This document shows positions 49,008 through 57,971 of a stretch of 64,000 bases of DNA, piece by piece; position 1 is the first letter of the stretch, and every line of letters begins with the position of its first letter. Source of the DNA: Actinoplanes sp. TBRC 11911. Its GTDB lineage: Bacteria > Actinomycetota > Actinomycetes > Mycobacteriales > Micromonosporaceae. A program made the translations under genes and the position numbers. A model generated the notes under the pieces. The model had not been told where the DNA came from. It saw only the letters and a program-made list of their open reading frames with translations, and ran no database searches. The stretch is taken from positions 310,001 to 374,000 of the forward strand of contig NZ_JABBNC010000004.1 of NCBI RefSeq assembly GCF_012933445.1. The letters are read 5' to 3'.

Positions 49008-50030
49008 ATGCCCGTACGGCTCGCACTCGTGGGATGTGGCCGGATCGCGCAGGTCGCGCATCTCCCGGCCATCGAAAACGCAGACGGGGTGGAACTCGTC
49101 GCGGTCGCCGACCCGAGCGAAGCGGTCGCCGCCGCCGTCGCCCGGCGCTACGACATCCCGGCCGCCTACACCGATCATCACGACGCCTTCCGAGACGCGG
49201 ACGCGGTCGTGGTGGCCGCTCCCGACCGGTTCCATCACGCGATCGCGACCGACGCGCTGCGCGCCGGCAAGCACGTCCTGGTCGAGAAGCCGCTCACCTC
49301 GACCGCCGCGGAGGCCGAGTCGCTGGCCGCGCTGGTCGACGAGACCGGGCTGGTGCTTCAGGTCGGCGCGATGAAACGCCACGACCAGGGCATGCAGTTC
49401 GCGCACCGGTTCGTGGCCGAGCGGCTGGGGCAGCCGCGCAGCTTCACCGCGTGGTATCGCATCGGCGATCTGCGGCCCGGCATCGAGGCGACGCTGTTCC
49501 CGCGCGTGTACGCCGACGAGCAGGCCCGCACGACCGAGGCCGCGTTCAAGGCCGACCGCCGGCGCTACTTATTGGCCACGCACGGCGCGCACTTCTTCGA
49601 CACCATTCGCTATCTGCTCGGCGACGTCACCGGGGTGATCGCGAAACACCGGCAGGACGGCCGCGACCAGACGTGGCAGCTGCTGCTGACCTTGGCGTCC
49701 GGCGTCATCGGCACGGTGAGCATCACGGTCGACGTCCCCGGCGTGCCCACCGAGGGTCTGGAGGTCTTCGGCTCGGACGCCTCGGTGCGCATCGACACGC
49801 CGTTCCCGTTCTACCGCTTGGCATCCAACGTCCAGGCCTACACGAACGGCGAGACCGTCTCGCCCGTCCGCACCGACGGCAACGCGTACGAGCGGCAGAT
49901 CGAGGCCTTCGCCCAGGCCGTCCGGGGAGACGTCCGGCCGACCCCCGACGTGCGGGACGGGCTCCAGGCCGTACGCCTCATCGAAGCCACCGCCGCGGCT
50001 GTCGAGAGTGGCACGGAGGTGAAGCTGTGA
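49008..50030 (+). CDS. Gfo/Idh/MocA family oxidoreductase
   Basis: A 340-aa NAD(P)-dependent sugar or polyol dehydrogenase. The Rossmann domain shows ALVGCGRIAQVAHLPAI, then AVVVAAPDRFHHAIATDALRAGKHVLVEKPL with the EKPL motif and catalytic Lys. The C-terminal domain includes the KRHDQGM and THGAHFFDTIRYLLG segments (His in THGAHFFD). ATG at 49008 follows GGGAGGGG (48995-49002). The stop overlaps the next start (GTGA). With an isomerase/epimerase and a DeoR regulator it likely forms a catabolic route for a cyclitol or sugar acid, whose identity is unknown. Confidence 0.9.
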   Translation: MPVRLALVGCGRIAQVAHLPAIENADGVELVAVADPSEAVAAAVARRYDIPAAYTDHHDAFRDADAVVVAAPDRFHHAIATDALRAGKHVLVEKPLTSTAAEAESLAALVDETGLVLQVGAMKRHDQGMQFAHRFVAERLGQPRSFTAWYRIGDLRPGIEATLFPRVYADEQARTTEAAFKADRRRYLLATHGAHFFDTIRYLLGDVTGVIAKHRQDGRDQTWQLLLTLASGVIGTVSITVDVPGVPTEGLEVFGSDASVRIDTPFPFYRLASNVQAYTNGETVSPVRTDGNAYERQIEAFAQAVRGDVRPTPDVRDGLQAVRLIEATAAAVESGTEVKL

Positions 50031-50857
50031 TCGCGGACCGGCTCGGCATCTTCGCGCGGACGTTCGTGCGCGACAGCCCCGACCAGGTGGCCGCCGAGGT
50101 GGCGAAAGCCGGCTACCCGCTCGCGCACTGGAACTTCGCGGCGATCGGCCTGCCGACGCTGGCCACCGCCGTGGACGAGAGCGTCTTCCTCGACGTGCGC
50201 CGCGCGTTCACGGCCGCGCGCGCCGGCATCCCGAGCATCTCCGCCACCTATAACGTCATCCACCCCGACGCCGTCCTGCGAGCCCGGCAGACGCGGGACG
50301 CGGTGCGGCTGATCGGTCTCGCCCCGCTGCTCGGCGCCGACGTGGTCACGCTTTGCACCGGCACCCGCGATCCGCTGAACATGTGGCGCGCCCACCCCGG
50401 CAACGACGACCCGGACGCCTGGTCCGACCTGCGATACACGCTGGATCCGCTGCTCACGGCCGCCGCGATCACCGGCGTACGCCTCGGGGTCGAACCCGAA
50501 CCGGGCAACGTGATCCGCGACGCGCCCACGGCCGCGCGGCTGCTCAAGGAGCTGGGCGACGACGCCCCGATCGGCATCGTCCTCGACCCGGCGAACCTGC
50601 TGACCCCGCAGACCGTCAGCCGGCAGGATGAGATCATCGGCGAGGCGATCGACCTGCTCGGCGACCGCGTCATCGGGGCGCAGGCCAAGGACGTCGTGGC
50701 CGAGGGGTATTCGGCCGCCGGAGCCGGGCTGATGAACTATCCGGCACTGCTCAGCCAGCTCGACCGGGTCGCTCCGGTCCCGCTGATCGTGCAGGACGCG
50801 TCCGAATCGGACGCCGCCCGGGTGCGCACCGACCTGATCCGCTGGGCCGAGCGATGA
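50027..50857 (+). CDS. Sugar phosphate isomerase/epimerase (AP endonuclease-2-like TIM barrel)
   Basis: A 276-aa xylose-isomerase-like barrel. Metal-ligand segments include VRLGVEPEPGNV (Glu), IVLDPANLL (Asp) and IGAQAKDVVAEG (conserved Lys-Asp). This fold serves sugar isomerases, epimerases and inosose dehydratases. GTG at 50027 overlaps the oxidoreductase stop. Pairing with a Gfo/Idh/MocA enzyme is typical of inositol-like or rare-sugar pathways (inference). Confidence 0.87.
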   Translation: MIADRLGIFARTFVRDSPDQVAAEVAKAGYPLAHWNFAAIGLPTLATAVDESVFLDVRRAFTAARAGIPSISATYNVIHPDAVLRARQTRDAVRLIGLAPLLGADVVTLCTGTRDPLNMWRAHPGNDDPDAWSDLRYTLDPLLTAAAITGVRLGVEPEPGNVIRDAPTAARLLKELGDDAPIGIVLDPANLLTPQTVSRQDEIIGEAIDLLGDRVIGAQAKDVVAEGYSAAGAGLMNYPALLSQLDRVAPVPLIVQDASESDAARVRTDLIRWAER

Positions 50858-51576
50858 TGAGCGTCCTGCTGCTGCACGGGCTCGGCGGCGACCGGCGTCA
50901 GGCGCTGAGTCTGCTCCCGGAGGCCTACGCCGCTACGCGGATCGCCCCTGACCTGCCCGGCCACGGCTCGACCGATCTGATCCCGGGTGAGCCGATCACC
51001 TTCGCCGCGTTCGCGGCCCGGGCGGCATCGCAGCTCGACGGGCCGGTGGCGGTGGCCGGGGTCTCGATGGGTGCCGGCGTCGCCCTGGCGCTGGCGGCCG
51101 CCCGGCCCGACCTCGTCACGAAGCTCATTCTGGTGCGCCCGTCGTGGCTGCTCGACACGCCACCGCCGCACCTGGAGCCGTTTCTGACCATCGCGCGGAT
51201 CCTGACCACGCGCGGCGTCGACGCGGACGCGTTCCGGGCCACCGCCGTGTACCAGCGGATCGCCGAGCAGGCGCCGGCGATGGCGCAGTCGCTGCTGGGC
51301 CAGTTCACCCGCCCGTGCGCGGTCGAGCGTGCCCGGGTGCTTGCCGAGATGCCGTTCAGCCTGCCGCTGGCGGGGGTCGAGGCGTACCGGAAGCTGGGTG
51401 GTGACGTCACGATCGTGGCGGCGCCGCAGGACCCGGTGCACCCGGAATGGCTGGCGCGCGAGATGCGGGCGCTGATCCCCGGCGCGCGCCTGGTCATGGT
51501 GCCGCGCAAGCTGCCGGACCCGGCCGAGCACCAGGCGGCGGTGCGGGAAGCGGTGGTCGACGCACTTGAACACTAA
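50854..51576 (+). CDS. Alpha/beta hydrolase
   Basis: A 240-aa cytosolic hydrolase. It has SVLLLHGLGGDR (oxyanion), AGVSMGAGVAL (nucleophile Ser), IVAAPQDPVHPE (acid) and a C-terminal PDPAEHQAAV (His). The start ATG overlaps the isomerase stop (ATGA). Likely an esterase or lactonase in the operon's pathway; the lactone reading would fit a preceding dehydrogenase (inference). Confidence 0.85.
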   Translation: MMSVLLLHGLGGDRRQALSLLPEAYAATRIAPDLPGHGSTDLIPGEPITFAAFAARAASQLDGPVAVAGVSMGAGVALALAAARPDLVTKLILVRPSWLLDTPPPHLEPFLTIARILTTRGVDADAFRATAVYQRIAEQAPAMAQSLLGQFTRPCAVERARVLAEMPFSLPLAGVEAYRKLGGDVTIVAAPQDPVHPEWLAREMRALIPGARLVMVPRKLPDPAEHQAAVREAVVDALEH

Positions 51577-51586
51577 ACTTCCCGGC

Positions 51587-52357
51587 ATGTCACAGCCGGG
51601 CCCGGTCTTCGCCGAGGAGAGGCGCCAGCGGATCCTCGAGACCGTCACAGCAAAGGGCCGGGTCCGCATGTCCGACCTCGTCGAGATGTTCGGGGTGACC
51701 GAGCCGACGATCCGCAAGGACCTCAGCGACCTGCACAATCGCCGGCTGCTGCGCCGCACCCACGGCGGGGCGATCGCCGTCGAGTCCCGTCTCGAGCAGA
51801 CGCTGCACGACCGCGGCGAACTGCACCGCGGCGCGAAGCAGAAGATCGCCGAGGCGTGCCGGGCCGAGATCGCCCGTGGCGAGTCGGTCTACCTGGACTC
51901 GGGCACGACCGTGCAGGCCATCGCCGAGAGGCTCGAACCGGCCGACCTCAACATCCTCACCAACGCGCTCGGCGTCGCCAACGCGGTGGCCGGGCGCGAA
52001 GGGCTGCGGCACACGCTGCTGGGCGGTTCGGTGCGGCCGCTCGGGGGTTCGCTGGTCGGTCCGGTGGCGCTGGAGACGCTGGCCCGGTTCACCGTGGACG
52101 TCGCGTTCATCGGCGCCAGCGGCCTGACCGAGGACGGCATCAGCGTCGCCGACGTGACCGAGGCCCAGATCAAGCAGTCGGTGATCGACCGCGCCCGCCG
52201 CGTCATCGTGCCGATGGACAGCAGCAAGTTCGGCACGGCCGACTTCGTGAGCGTGTGCGGCCTGGACCGCGTCGACCTGCTCATCACCGAGCGCCTCCCC
52301 GACGACGTGGCACGGTGGTGCCGGAGGCATGGCGTCGAGGTGCGCGAGACCCGGTGA
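51587..52357 (+). CDS. DeoR family transcriptional regulator
   Basis: A 256-aa repressor. The N-terminal HTH is RRQRILETVTAKGRVRMSDLVEMFGVTEPTIRKDLSDL, with VTEPTIRKDL as recognition helix and the LHGGA-equivalent RRTHGGAIA. The DeoR sensor domain has YLDSGTTVQAIAERL (phospho-sugar-binding DSGTT), LGGSVRPL and FIGASGLTEDGIS. It likely binds a sugar phosphate from its operon and represses at the phased TTTCG sites at 48.9 kb. ATG at 51587 is used, 11 bp after the hydrolase stop; the TTG at 51566 would overlap that gene. Confidence 0.92.
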   Translation: MSQPGPVFAEERRQRILETVTAKGRVRMSDLVEMFGVTEPTIRKDLSDLHNRRLLRRTHGGAIAVESRLEQTLHDRGELHRGAKQKIAEACRAEIARGESVYLDSGTTVQAIAERLEPADLNILTNALGVANAVAGREGLRHTLLGGSVRPLGGSLVGPVALETLARFTVDVAFIGASGLTEDGISVADVTEAQIKQSVIDRARRVIVPMDSSKFGTADFVSVCGLDRVDLLITERLPDDVARWCRRHGVEVRETR

Positions 52358-52367
52358 ACGAAAGGAA

Positions 52368-52395
52368 AACCGCCCCGGAGGATTCCGGGGCGGTT
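52368..52395. terminator. Bidirectional hairpin terminator after deoR
   Basis: Perfect arms AACCGCCCCGGA (52368-52379) / TCCGGGGCGGTT (52384-52395) with a GGAT loop. It lies between the convergent deoR gene and the secreted repeat protein gene and serves both. Confidence 0.9.
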
Positions 52396-52413
52396 CCGCG
52401 TTGCTGAACTGAA

Positions 52414-53355
52414 CTAGCCGACCGCGACGGTCCAGGCGAGCTGGGCGTCGACGACAGTGGTCTGGCCGGAAGCCAGCGCGACGATCTCGGCGGCGTCCTG
52501 GCTGTGCTCCCCGGCGCTGAAGCGCACCTGGTAGCGGCCCGGCACCAACCGGCCGGCGAAGTCGTACGAGCCGTCCGCGCCGGTGACCGTGCCCAACTCG
52601 GCGGTGGTGTCCACGTTCATGACGCTGACCGTCACCCCGGTGGCCGGCGCCCCCGCGGCGTCGGTCACCCGGCCGGAGATCCCGGCGGCCGCGATCGCCC
52701 GGTCCGTGATCTTCACGGTGGCACCGGAGCGAACGAAGAAATTGGTGGCTTCGGACGAGTTGAACGTGTGCGGCACATACTCGGTGATCGCGCCCGCCGC
52801 GTAGCTGACGACGAACGTCTGGTTCGGCTGGACGGCGATCCGGAACGTGCCGTCGGCCGCCGTGCTGCCGGTGGTCTCGGTGGCGGTGTTCACGTTGCTG
52901 ATGCGGACGGCCGCGTTCGCGGCGGGCTTTCCGTCCGCGGTGAAGAACCGGCCGGCGATGGTGCCGGCGGCCGTGACCTTGCTGTTGGCCACCGTGTCGT
53001 GGTGCGCCCGCACCCGGTAGCTGCCGGCCTGGGCCGGATCGGTGACGCGGCCCGGCGCCCACTCCGACCAGCCGCCCATGCCGATCTGGAGCTGATAGGT
53101 CCCGGCCTTCAGCCCGGCCATGCGGAACCGGCCGTGGGCGTCGGTCGCCAGGGCCTGGATCGGGTCGCCGGACGGGGTGAGGTACGCGGAGACGATGGCG
53201 TCCCGGACAACCGCACCGCGGGTGTCCCGAACGACGCCGGAAAGACTGCCGGTCGCCTCGCCGGCGAAAGCGGGAGCGGCCGCGGTGGTGGCGGCGGCGA
53301 CCCCGGCGAGCGCGGCGGCCAGGACGGTCCGGCGGAGAACACGCGATGACTGCAT
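52414..53355 (-). CDS. Secreted protein with carboxypeptidase-regulatory-like repeats
   Basis: A 313-aa exported protein. The signal peptide is RRTVLAAALAGVAAATTAAAPAFA with an AFA cleavage site. The rest consists of three Ig-like carboxypeptidase-regulatory modules: GSLSGVVRDTRGAVVRDAIVSAYL, GTIAGRFFTADGKPAANAAVRIS and AGISGRVTDAAGAPATGVTVSV, each followed by GTFRI or GSYDF strands and ending in YQL or YQVRF. Such proteins are structural or carbohydrate-binding at the cell surface. ATG at 53355 is chosen from the signal peptide; the longer frame upstream is out of character. Confidence 0.85.
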   Translation of the reverse strand: MQSSRVLRRTVLAAALAGVAAATTAAAPAFAGEATGSLSGVVRDTRGAVVRDAIVSAYLTPSGDPIQALATDAHGRFRMAGLKAGTYQLQIGMGGWSEWAPGRVTDPAQAGSYRVRAHHDTVANSKVTAAGTIAGRFFTADGKPAANAAVRISNVNTATETTGSTAADGTFRIAVQPNQTFVVSYAAGAITEYVPHTFNSSEATNFFVRSGATVKITDRAIAAAGISGRVTDAAGAPATGVTVSVMNVDTTAELGTVTGADGSYDFAGRLVPGRYQVRFSAGEHSQDAAEIVALASGQTTVVDAQLAWTVAVG

Positions 53356-53613
53356 TTGGTTTCCCTTCGGGTTGTGAGGTCTGGCGAGGACGCTATCCGC
53401 GCCGCAAACCCAGCAGGGACAACCGATTCGAGCGTGGCACGAACCCGGGGTGTCCAAACCCGACAGTAAATCGCGGCAACCTTTTGGGCGATGAGCAGTC
53501 GGTGTTCCAGCACGACCGGGACCGACAGGGTCTGGTAGCCGATCTCGTCGAAGAGGACGGTCCTTCTCGTGGCCCATCACCGTGCCGGCGCCCCCGGCGG
53601 CGGGCGGCGGGCG
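53356..53613 (-). pseudogene. Possible C-terminal gene remnant upstream of the secreted protein
   Basis: On the minus strand about 53595-53480 reads ATRRTVLFDEIGYQTLSVPV then VLEHRLLIAQK, which looks like a real protein C-terminus (an FDEIGYQTL strand-loop) but has no start. A stop codon precedes it and it runs on without its own stop near the match. I recall similar endings in DEAD/DEAH-type helicases but cannot confirm. The rest of this 258-bp gap holds the promoter of the secreted-protein gene. Confidence 0.3.
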
Positions 53614-53754
53614 CTATTTCTTACGGCCGAACATGCGGCGGATCGCCCACAGCAGGATCAGTGCCGCGAGCGCGACCCCGAGCAGTCGTACGGCGTCGAT
53701 TTGCGACCAGTCGACCCCGGAGCCGGCGGCGATGACGGTAGGCACGGAACGCAT
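53614..53754 (-). CDS. Small single-pass membrane protein (46 aa)
   Basis: ATG at 53754 gives MRSVPTVIAAGSGVDWSQID, then AVRLLGVALAALILLWAIRR as one transmembrane helix, and MFGRKK with a TAG stop at 53614. The positive-inside tail predicts C-terminus in the cytosol. The reading is clean and the length fits known actinobacterial short membrane proteins; RBS support is weak. Confidence 0.55.
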   Translation of the reverse strand: MRSVPTVIAAGSGVDWSQIDAVRLLGVALAALILLWAIRRMFGRKK

Positions 53755-53879
53755 CGTATCGGGCGCAGGCTAATAGAAAGGTTTGTTGACTAAAGACTGA
53801 ACGGGTGTGACCATGGACCGGCACAACGGGGGGCGCGCTCCCACGAGCGCGCGTGACGTCACCGGAGGTACGGGGGCCC

Positions 53880-55412
53880 ATGCCTAACCAGGGAGAACTG
53901 CCGGAGCTGGCAGCGGCGGTGCTGCAGCCGGGATTCGTCGGGACGACCGCGCCGGACTGGGTGCGCCGGTGGCTTGGGGACGGCCTCGGTGGCGTCGCAC
54001 TGTTCGCTCGTAACGTCGAGTCACCGGCTCAGGTGGCCGCGCTGACCGCGCAACTGCGTGCCGAACGGCCCGACGTGATCGTGGCGATCGACGAGGAGGC
54101 CGGGGACGTCACCCGCCTGGAGTCGCGGCACGGCAGCTCGCGTCCCGGCAACCTGGCGCTCGGCGCGATCGACGACCCGCAGCTCACCGAGGCGGTGGCC
54201 CGCGACCTGGGCACCGACCTGGCGAACGCGGGCATCACGCTGAACTACGCGCCGGACACCGACGTCAACAGCAACCCCGACAACCCGATCATCGGCGTAC
54301 GCGCGTTCGGCGCCGACGCCCAGCTGGTCGCGCGCCATTCCGCGGCGTTCGTGCGGGGCCTGCAGGACGCCGGCGTGGCCGCCTGTGCCAAGCATTTCCC
54401 GGGTCACGGCGACACCGCTGTCGACTCGCACCACGACGTGCCGCTGATCGACCGCGACCGCGCCCAGCTCGAGGCCGTCGAACTGCTGCCGTTCCGGGCC
54501 GCGATCGCCGCCGGCGTACGGGCCGTGATGACCGGGCACCTGCTGGTACCGGCGTTCGATCCGGAGCTTCCGGCGACGCTGAGCCGGCGTGTCCTCACCG
54601 GTCTGCTGCGCGAGGAACTGGCGTACGACGGCCTGATCGTCACCGACGCCATCGAGATGCAGGGCGTGCGCCGCACCTACGGGCTGGGCGGCGCGACGGT
54701 GCGCGCGCTTGCGGCCGGGGCGGACGCGATCTGCGTGGGCGGCGAGCACGCCGACGAACAGACCGCGATCGTGGTGCGCGATGCCATCGTCCGCGCGGTC
54801 CGGGACGGCGAACTTGCCGAGGACCGGCTGCGCGACGCGGCGGCCCGGGTCCGGCGGCTCGGCGAGTGGACCACCCGCGTGCAGACCGCCACCGGCGCGC
54901 GGCAGCTCGCCGACCCGGTGATCGGTCCGTCGAAGGTCGGCTTCGAGGCGGCCCGCCGCGCGGTGCGGGTGACCCGGCACGACGCCGGCGTCGCGTTGCC
55001 GCTCGCGCAGCCGCCGCACGTCATCGAGTTCGCACCGGCGCGCAACATCGCGATCGGCGCCGAGACGCCGTGGGGCGTGGGCGCCCCGCTCGACGACCTG
55101 ATGCCCGGCACCACCTCGGACCGGCTGACCGCGGACGACCTCGGCGGACTCCCGGCCGCGCTGGCCCGCGCGGCGAACCGGCCGCTCGTGCTGGTCGCCC
55201 GCGACGTGCACCGGCACGCCTGGCTGGCCGAGGCGCTCGACCGGGTCCTGCGAGCCCGCCCGGACGCGATCGTGGTCGAGATGGGTGTCCCGGTGACGGT
55301 GCTGGGCGGGGTGCACATCGCGACCTTCGGGGCGACCCGGGCCTGCGGTCAGGCCGCCGCCGAGCTCATCGCGGGCACCTCGGTGCCGGCGCCACAGCCG
55401 CTGGCGGCGTGA
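53880..55412 (+). CDS. GH3 beta-N-acetylhexosaminidase (NagZ-like)
   Basis: A 510-aa glycoside hydrolase family 3 enzyme. The signature KHFPGHGDTAVDSHHDVP (~residues 165-182) carries the catalytic His/Asp dyad typical of NagZ; the nucleophile is in LIVTDAIEMQGV. The C-terminal ~180 residues are an extra alpha/beta domain as in two-domain GH3 enzymes. No signal peptide is visible, so it probably acts in the cytosol on GlcNAc-containing muropeptides or chitobiose. ATG at 53880 is preferred; GTG 53853 is an alternative start. Confidence 0.88.
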   Translation: MPNQGELPELAAAVLQPGFVGTTAPDWVRRWLGDGLGGVALFARNVESPAQVAALTAQLRAERPDVIVAIDEEAGDVTRLESRHGSSRPGNLALGAIDDPQLTEAVARDLGTDLANAGITLNYAPDTDVNSNPDNPIIGVRAFGADAQLVARHSAAFVRGLQDAGVAACAKHFPGHGDTAVDSHHDVPLIDRDRAQLEAVELLPFRAAIAAGVRAVMTGHLLVPAFDPELPATLSRRVLTGLLREELAYDGLIVTDAIEMQGVRRTYGLGGATVRALAAGADAICVGGEHADEQTAIVVRDAIVRAVRDGELAEDRLRDAAARVRRLGEWTTRVQTATGARQLADPVIGPSKVGFEAARRAVRVTRHDAGVALPLAQPPHVIEFAPARNIAIGAETPWGVGAPLDDLMPGTTSDRLTADDLGGLPAALARAANRPLVLVARDVHRHAWLAEALDRVLRARPDAIVVEMGVPVTVLGGVHIATFGATRACGQAAAELIAGTSVPAPQPLAA

Positions 55413-55700
55413 CTAGTCGACGATGATGTCGGCGTACTCGTCGGGGTGCTTCTCGTGCCACGCCGCGAAGTAGGGGCAGACCAGCTTCGCCTTGGCGCCG
55501 TCCGCGCGCAGCAGATCCAGGGTGCGCCGCACCAGCACCGAGGCCAGGCCTTTGCCGCGGAACTGCTCCTCGACCTCGCTGTGGACGATCACCACGAGGC
55601 CGTCGCGCAGGCGATAGTCGGCGCGCCCGGCGTACTCGCCGTCGACGAGCAGTTCGAAGCGGCTGTGCCCGGGAACGTCGCGTACATCGATGTCGCTCAC
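55413..55700 (-). CDS. GNAT family N-acetyltransferase (YidJ/YjdJ-type small domain)
   Basis: A 95-aa minimal acetyltransferase domain: SRFELLVDGEYAGRADYRL, IVHSEVEEQFRGKGLASVLVRRTLDLLRADGAK with the RGKGLA acetyl-CoA loop, and LVCPYFAAWHEKHPDE, the conserved tail of this subfamily, which typically ends in CPY-x-x-x-(W/Y)-x-x-KHP. Function of the subfamily is not established. GTG at 55700. Its stop abuts the GH3 stop (TGA then CTA at 55413). Confidence 0.85.
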   Translation of the reverse strand: MSDIDVRDVPGHSRFELLVDGEYAGRADYRLRDGLVVIVHSEVEEQFRGKGLASVLVRRTLDLLRADGAKAKLVCPYFAAWHEKHPDEYADIIVD

Positions 55701-55805
55701 GTCGCCAGCTTAGGCGGGCGCCGGACGCGTGCTCACCGATGGTGTTCAACCCCACCCGAGTTACGGGTGGGTTTACGAAAAGTCGGGCCGGGACATTCAA
55801 AGGGC

Positions 55806-56630
55806 ATGTCCACCGCCACCACGAACGTCAAATACACCGTTTCGCGGGCCGCCGACAGTAAGCCGCTGGAGTGGCTGGCCCGGGCCGGCTTCGTCGGGTA
55901 CGGCATCCTCCACCTCCTCTTCGCCTGGATCGCGCTGCAGGTCGCGTTCGGCGGCTCCAACCAGGAGACCGACCAGTCCGGCGCGCTGCGCACGATGGCC
56001 GGCAACGGCTGGGGCAGGTTCCTGGTGATCGCGATCGGGGTCGGCCTGGTCGGGATGGCGGTCTGGCAGCTGTTCGAGGCCGCCATCGGCGAGAGCGGCT
56101 TGACCAACCGCCGGGCGATCTTCGAACGCGTCGTCTCGGCCGGGCGGGCCATCCTGTACGGCTACCTGGCGTACACGGCGTGGAAGGTGTTCCAGGGTGC
56201 CAGCCCCTCGATGGCCGACAACCAGGAAAGCAAGTCCGCCGGTCTGATGGCGTCCGCGGGCGGCCGCTGGTGGGTCGGTCTGATCGGATTGGTCGTCGCC
56301 GGCGTCGGCATCGGTATTTTCGTGTACGGATTGCGGCAGAAGTTCGTGAAGCACCTGAAGACGCAGGAAATGGCGACATCGGTGCGTAAATCAACTATCC
56401 GTCTCGGTATGACCGGATACATGGCGAAAGGTGTGGCTTATACGATCGCGGGTATCCTTTTCGTGGCCGCCGCCGTCACCTATGACGCGGACAAGGCTCG
56501 CGGATTGGACGCCGCGCTCAAGACCCTCGCTTCCGAGTCGTACGGCGTTTGGCTGCTGGTTCTGATAGCTGTCGGCATCGCCGCATTCGGAATCTATTGC
56601 TTCGCGCAGGCCAAGTACCGGAAAGTGTGA
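55806..56630 (+). CDS. DUF1206 family membrane protein
   Basis: A 274-aa protein with six transmembrane helices arranged as three repeated pairs, each opening with an ARAGFVGYGILHLLFAWIAL-like, SAGRAILYGYLAYTAW-like or GMTGYMAKGVAYTIAGI-like segment. This triplication is diagnostic of DUF1206. Function is unknown. ATG at 55806 is used. It begins a run of membrane and stress-type genes to 59.0 kb. Confidence 0.9.
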   Translation: MSTATTNVKYTVSRAADSKPLEWLARAGFVGYGILHLLFAWIALQVAFGGSNQETDQSGALRTMAGNGWGRFLVIAIGVGLVGMAVWQLFEAAIGESGLTNRRAIFERVVSAGRAILYGYLAYTAWKVFQGASPSMADNQESKSAGLMASAGGRWWVGLIGLVVAGVGIGIFVYGLRQKFVKHLKTQEMATSVRKSTIRLGMTGYMAKGVAYTIAGILFVAAAVTYDADKARGLDAALKTLASESYGVWLLVLIAVGIAAFGIYCFAQAKYRKV

Positions 56631-56724
56631 GCTAACTCCGACCTCGGTGGGAGAGGGTTGCTAACACCGGCGGCAAGGGCAAGCTTGGCGCCGGTCCAGC
56701 AATCGCCCACGGAGGAGAAAGCTC

Positions 56725-57900
56725 GTGCGGGCCGTCATGACCGCTCTGCTCGTCATCGTCGTTTCCACCGGGACCGCGATCGTGGTCGTCGAGGCTCTGC
56801 ACTGGGGTGTCAGCCGCTTCGGCCGCCGTTCCCCGCTCGCCGCCGACCTGGCCCGAACAGCGCATTACCCGTTCCTGGCGACCGTCACGATCTTCACGGT
56901 CCAGCAGTCGACCAGGGCCGCCGCCGGTGACTTCGACGCCCGCCGCGGCGTCATGCACGTCCTGGTGATCTTGTCGATCGCCGCGTTCGCCTGGCTGGTC
57001 GCGGCCCTGGTGCTGGTGCTCGAGGACTACGCGCTGAGCCGCTGGCGTACCGACGTGCCGGACAACCTGAAACGGCGCCGCTTCAAGACGCAGGTGGTGA
57101 TCCTGCGGCGGGTCTCGGTCGCGGCCATCGTGATCATCACGGTCGGGATCATCCTGATGACCATCCCGGGGATCCGCGCGCTGGGCGCCAGCCTGCTCGC
57201 CTCGACCGCCCTGATCAGCGTGGTGGCCGCGCTCGCCGCCCAGAGCACGCTGGGCAACGTCTTCGCCGGGCTGCAGCTCGCCTTCTCCGACGCCGTCCGG
57301 GTGGACGACGTGGTGGTCGTCGAGGGGGAGTGGGGCCGGATCGAGGAGCTCACCCTCACCTACGTCGCGGTGCAGATCTGGGACGACCGCCGGCTGCTGC
57401 TGCCGACGTCGTACTTCACCACCAAACCCTTCCAGAACTGGACCCGTACGGGCTCCGCGGTGCTCGGGACCGCCGAGATCGACGTCGACTGGTCCGTTCC
57501 GGTGGAGGCGCTCCGCAAGGAGCTGCGCGAGGTGTGCGTGGGGTCGGAGCTGTGGGACGGCCGGGTCTGCGTGCTCCAGGTGACCGACGCGGTGGGCGGC
57601 AACATCCGGCTCCGCGCGCTGGTCAGTGCCGCCGACGCGCCCGCCCTGTGGGATTTGCGTTGCCTGGTGCGCGAGCGACTGGTGGCCTACGTATGGGAAC
57701 ACCACCAGGACGCCATCCCGCGTACGCGTGCCGACATCTCGACGGTGGCGCCGGCGCTCGACCGGGACGGTCACTCCCCGGTGCGACCGGTCCCGCTCTC
57801 GGGTGACGACCGGGTGTTCTCGGGGGGCAACGATGGGAAAGCACGTGGCGAGGCATTCGCCGGTCCGGACGATCAGGTGCCGGTTCCGGCGAAGCACTGA
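56725..57900 (+). CDS. MscS family mechanosensitive ion channel
   Basis: A 391-aa channel. Four to five N-terminal helices precede the pore-lining helix: LGASLLASTALISVVAALAAQSTLGNVFAGLQLAFSDAVRVDD, where the LAAQSTLGNVFAGLQLAFS core is the MscS TM3 hallmark. The beta domain starts VVVEGEWGRIEELTLTYV. The C-terminal domain is shorter than in E. coli MscS. It relieves turgor on osmotic downshock. GTG at 56725 follows GGAGGAG (56710-56716). Confidence 0.93.
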   Translation: MRAVMTALLVIVVSTGTAIVVVEALHWGVSRFGRRSPLAADLARTAHYPFLATVTIFTVQQSTRAAAGDFDARRGVMHVLVILSIAAFAWLVAALVLVLEDYALSRWRTDVPDNLKRRRFKTQVVILRRVSVAAIVIITVGIILMTIPGIRALGASLLASTALISVVAALAAQSTLGNVFAGLQLAFSDAVRVDDVVVVEGEWGRIEELTLTYVAVQIWDDRRLLLPTSYFTTKPFQNWTRTGSAVLGTAEIDVDWSVPVEALRKELREVCVGSELWDGRVCVLQVTDAVGGNIRLRALVSAADAPALWDLRCLVRERLVAYVWEHHQDAIPRTRADISTVAPALDRDGHSPVRPVPLSGDDRVFSGGNDGKARGEAFAGPDDQVPVPAKH

Positions 57901-57971
57901 CGCCAATGTCTGGAACAGGATTGACTCCAAGGTGATCAGGGCATAAACCGGGACACGAAAGGGGGGCCGCG

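Noticed and set aside
52414..53580. Longer start at 53580 for the secreted repeat protein
   Set aside because: It would bury the clear signal peptide that starts at 53355.
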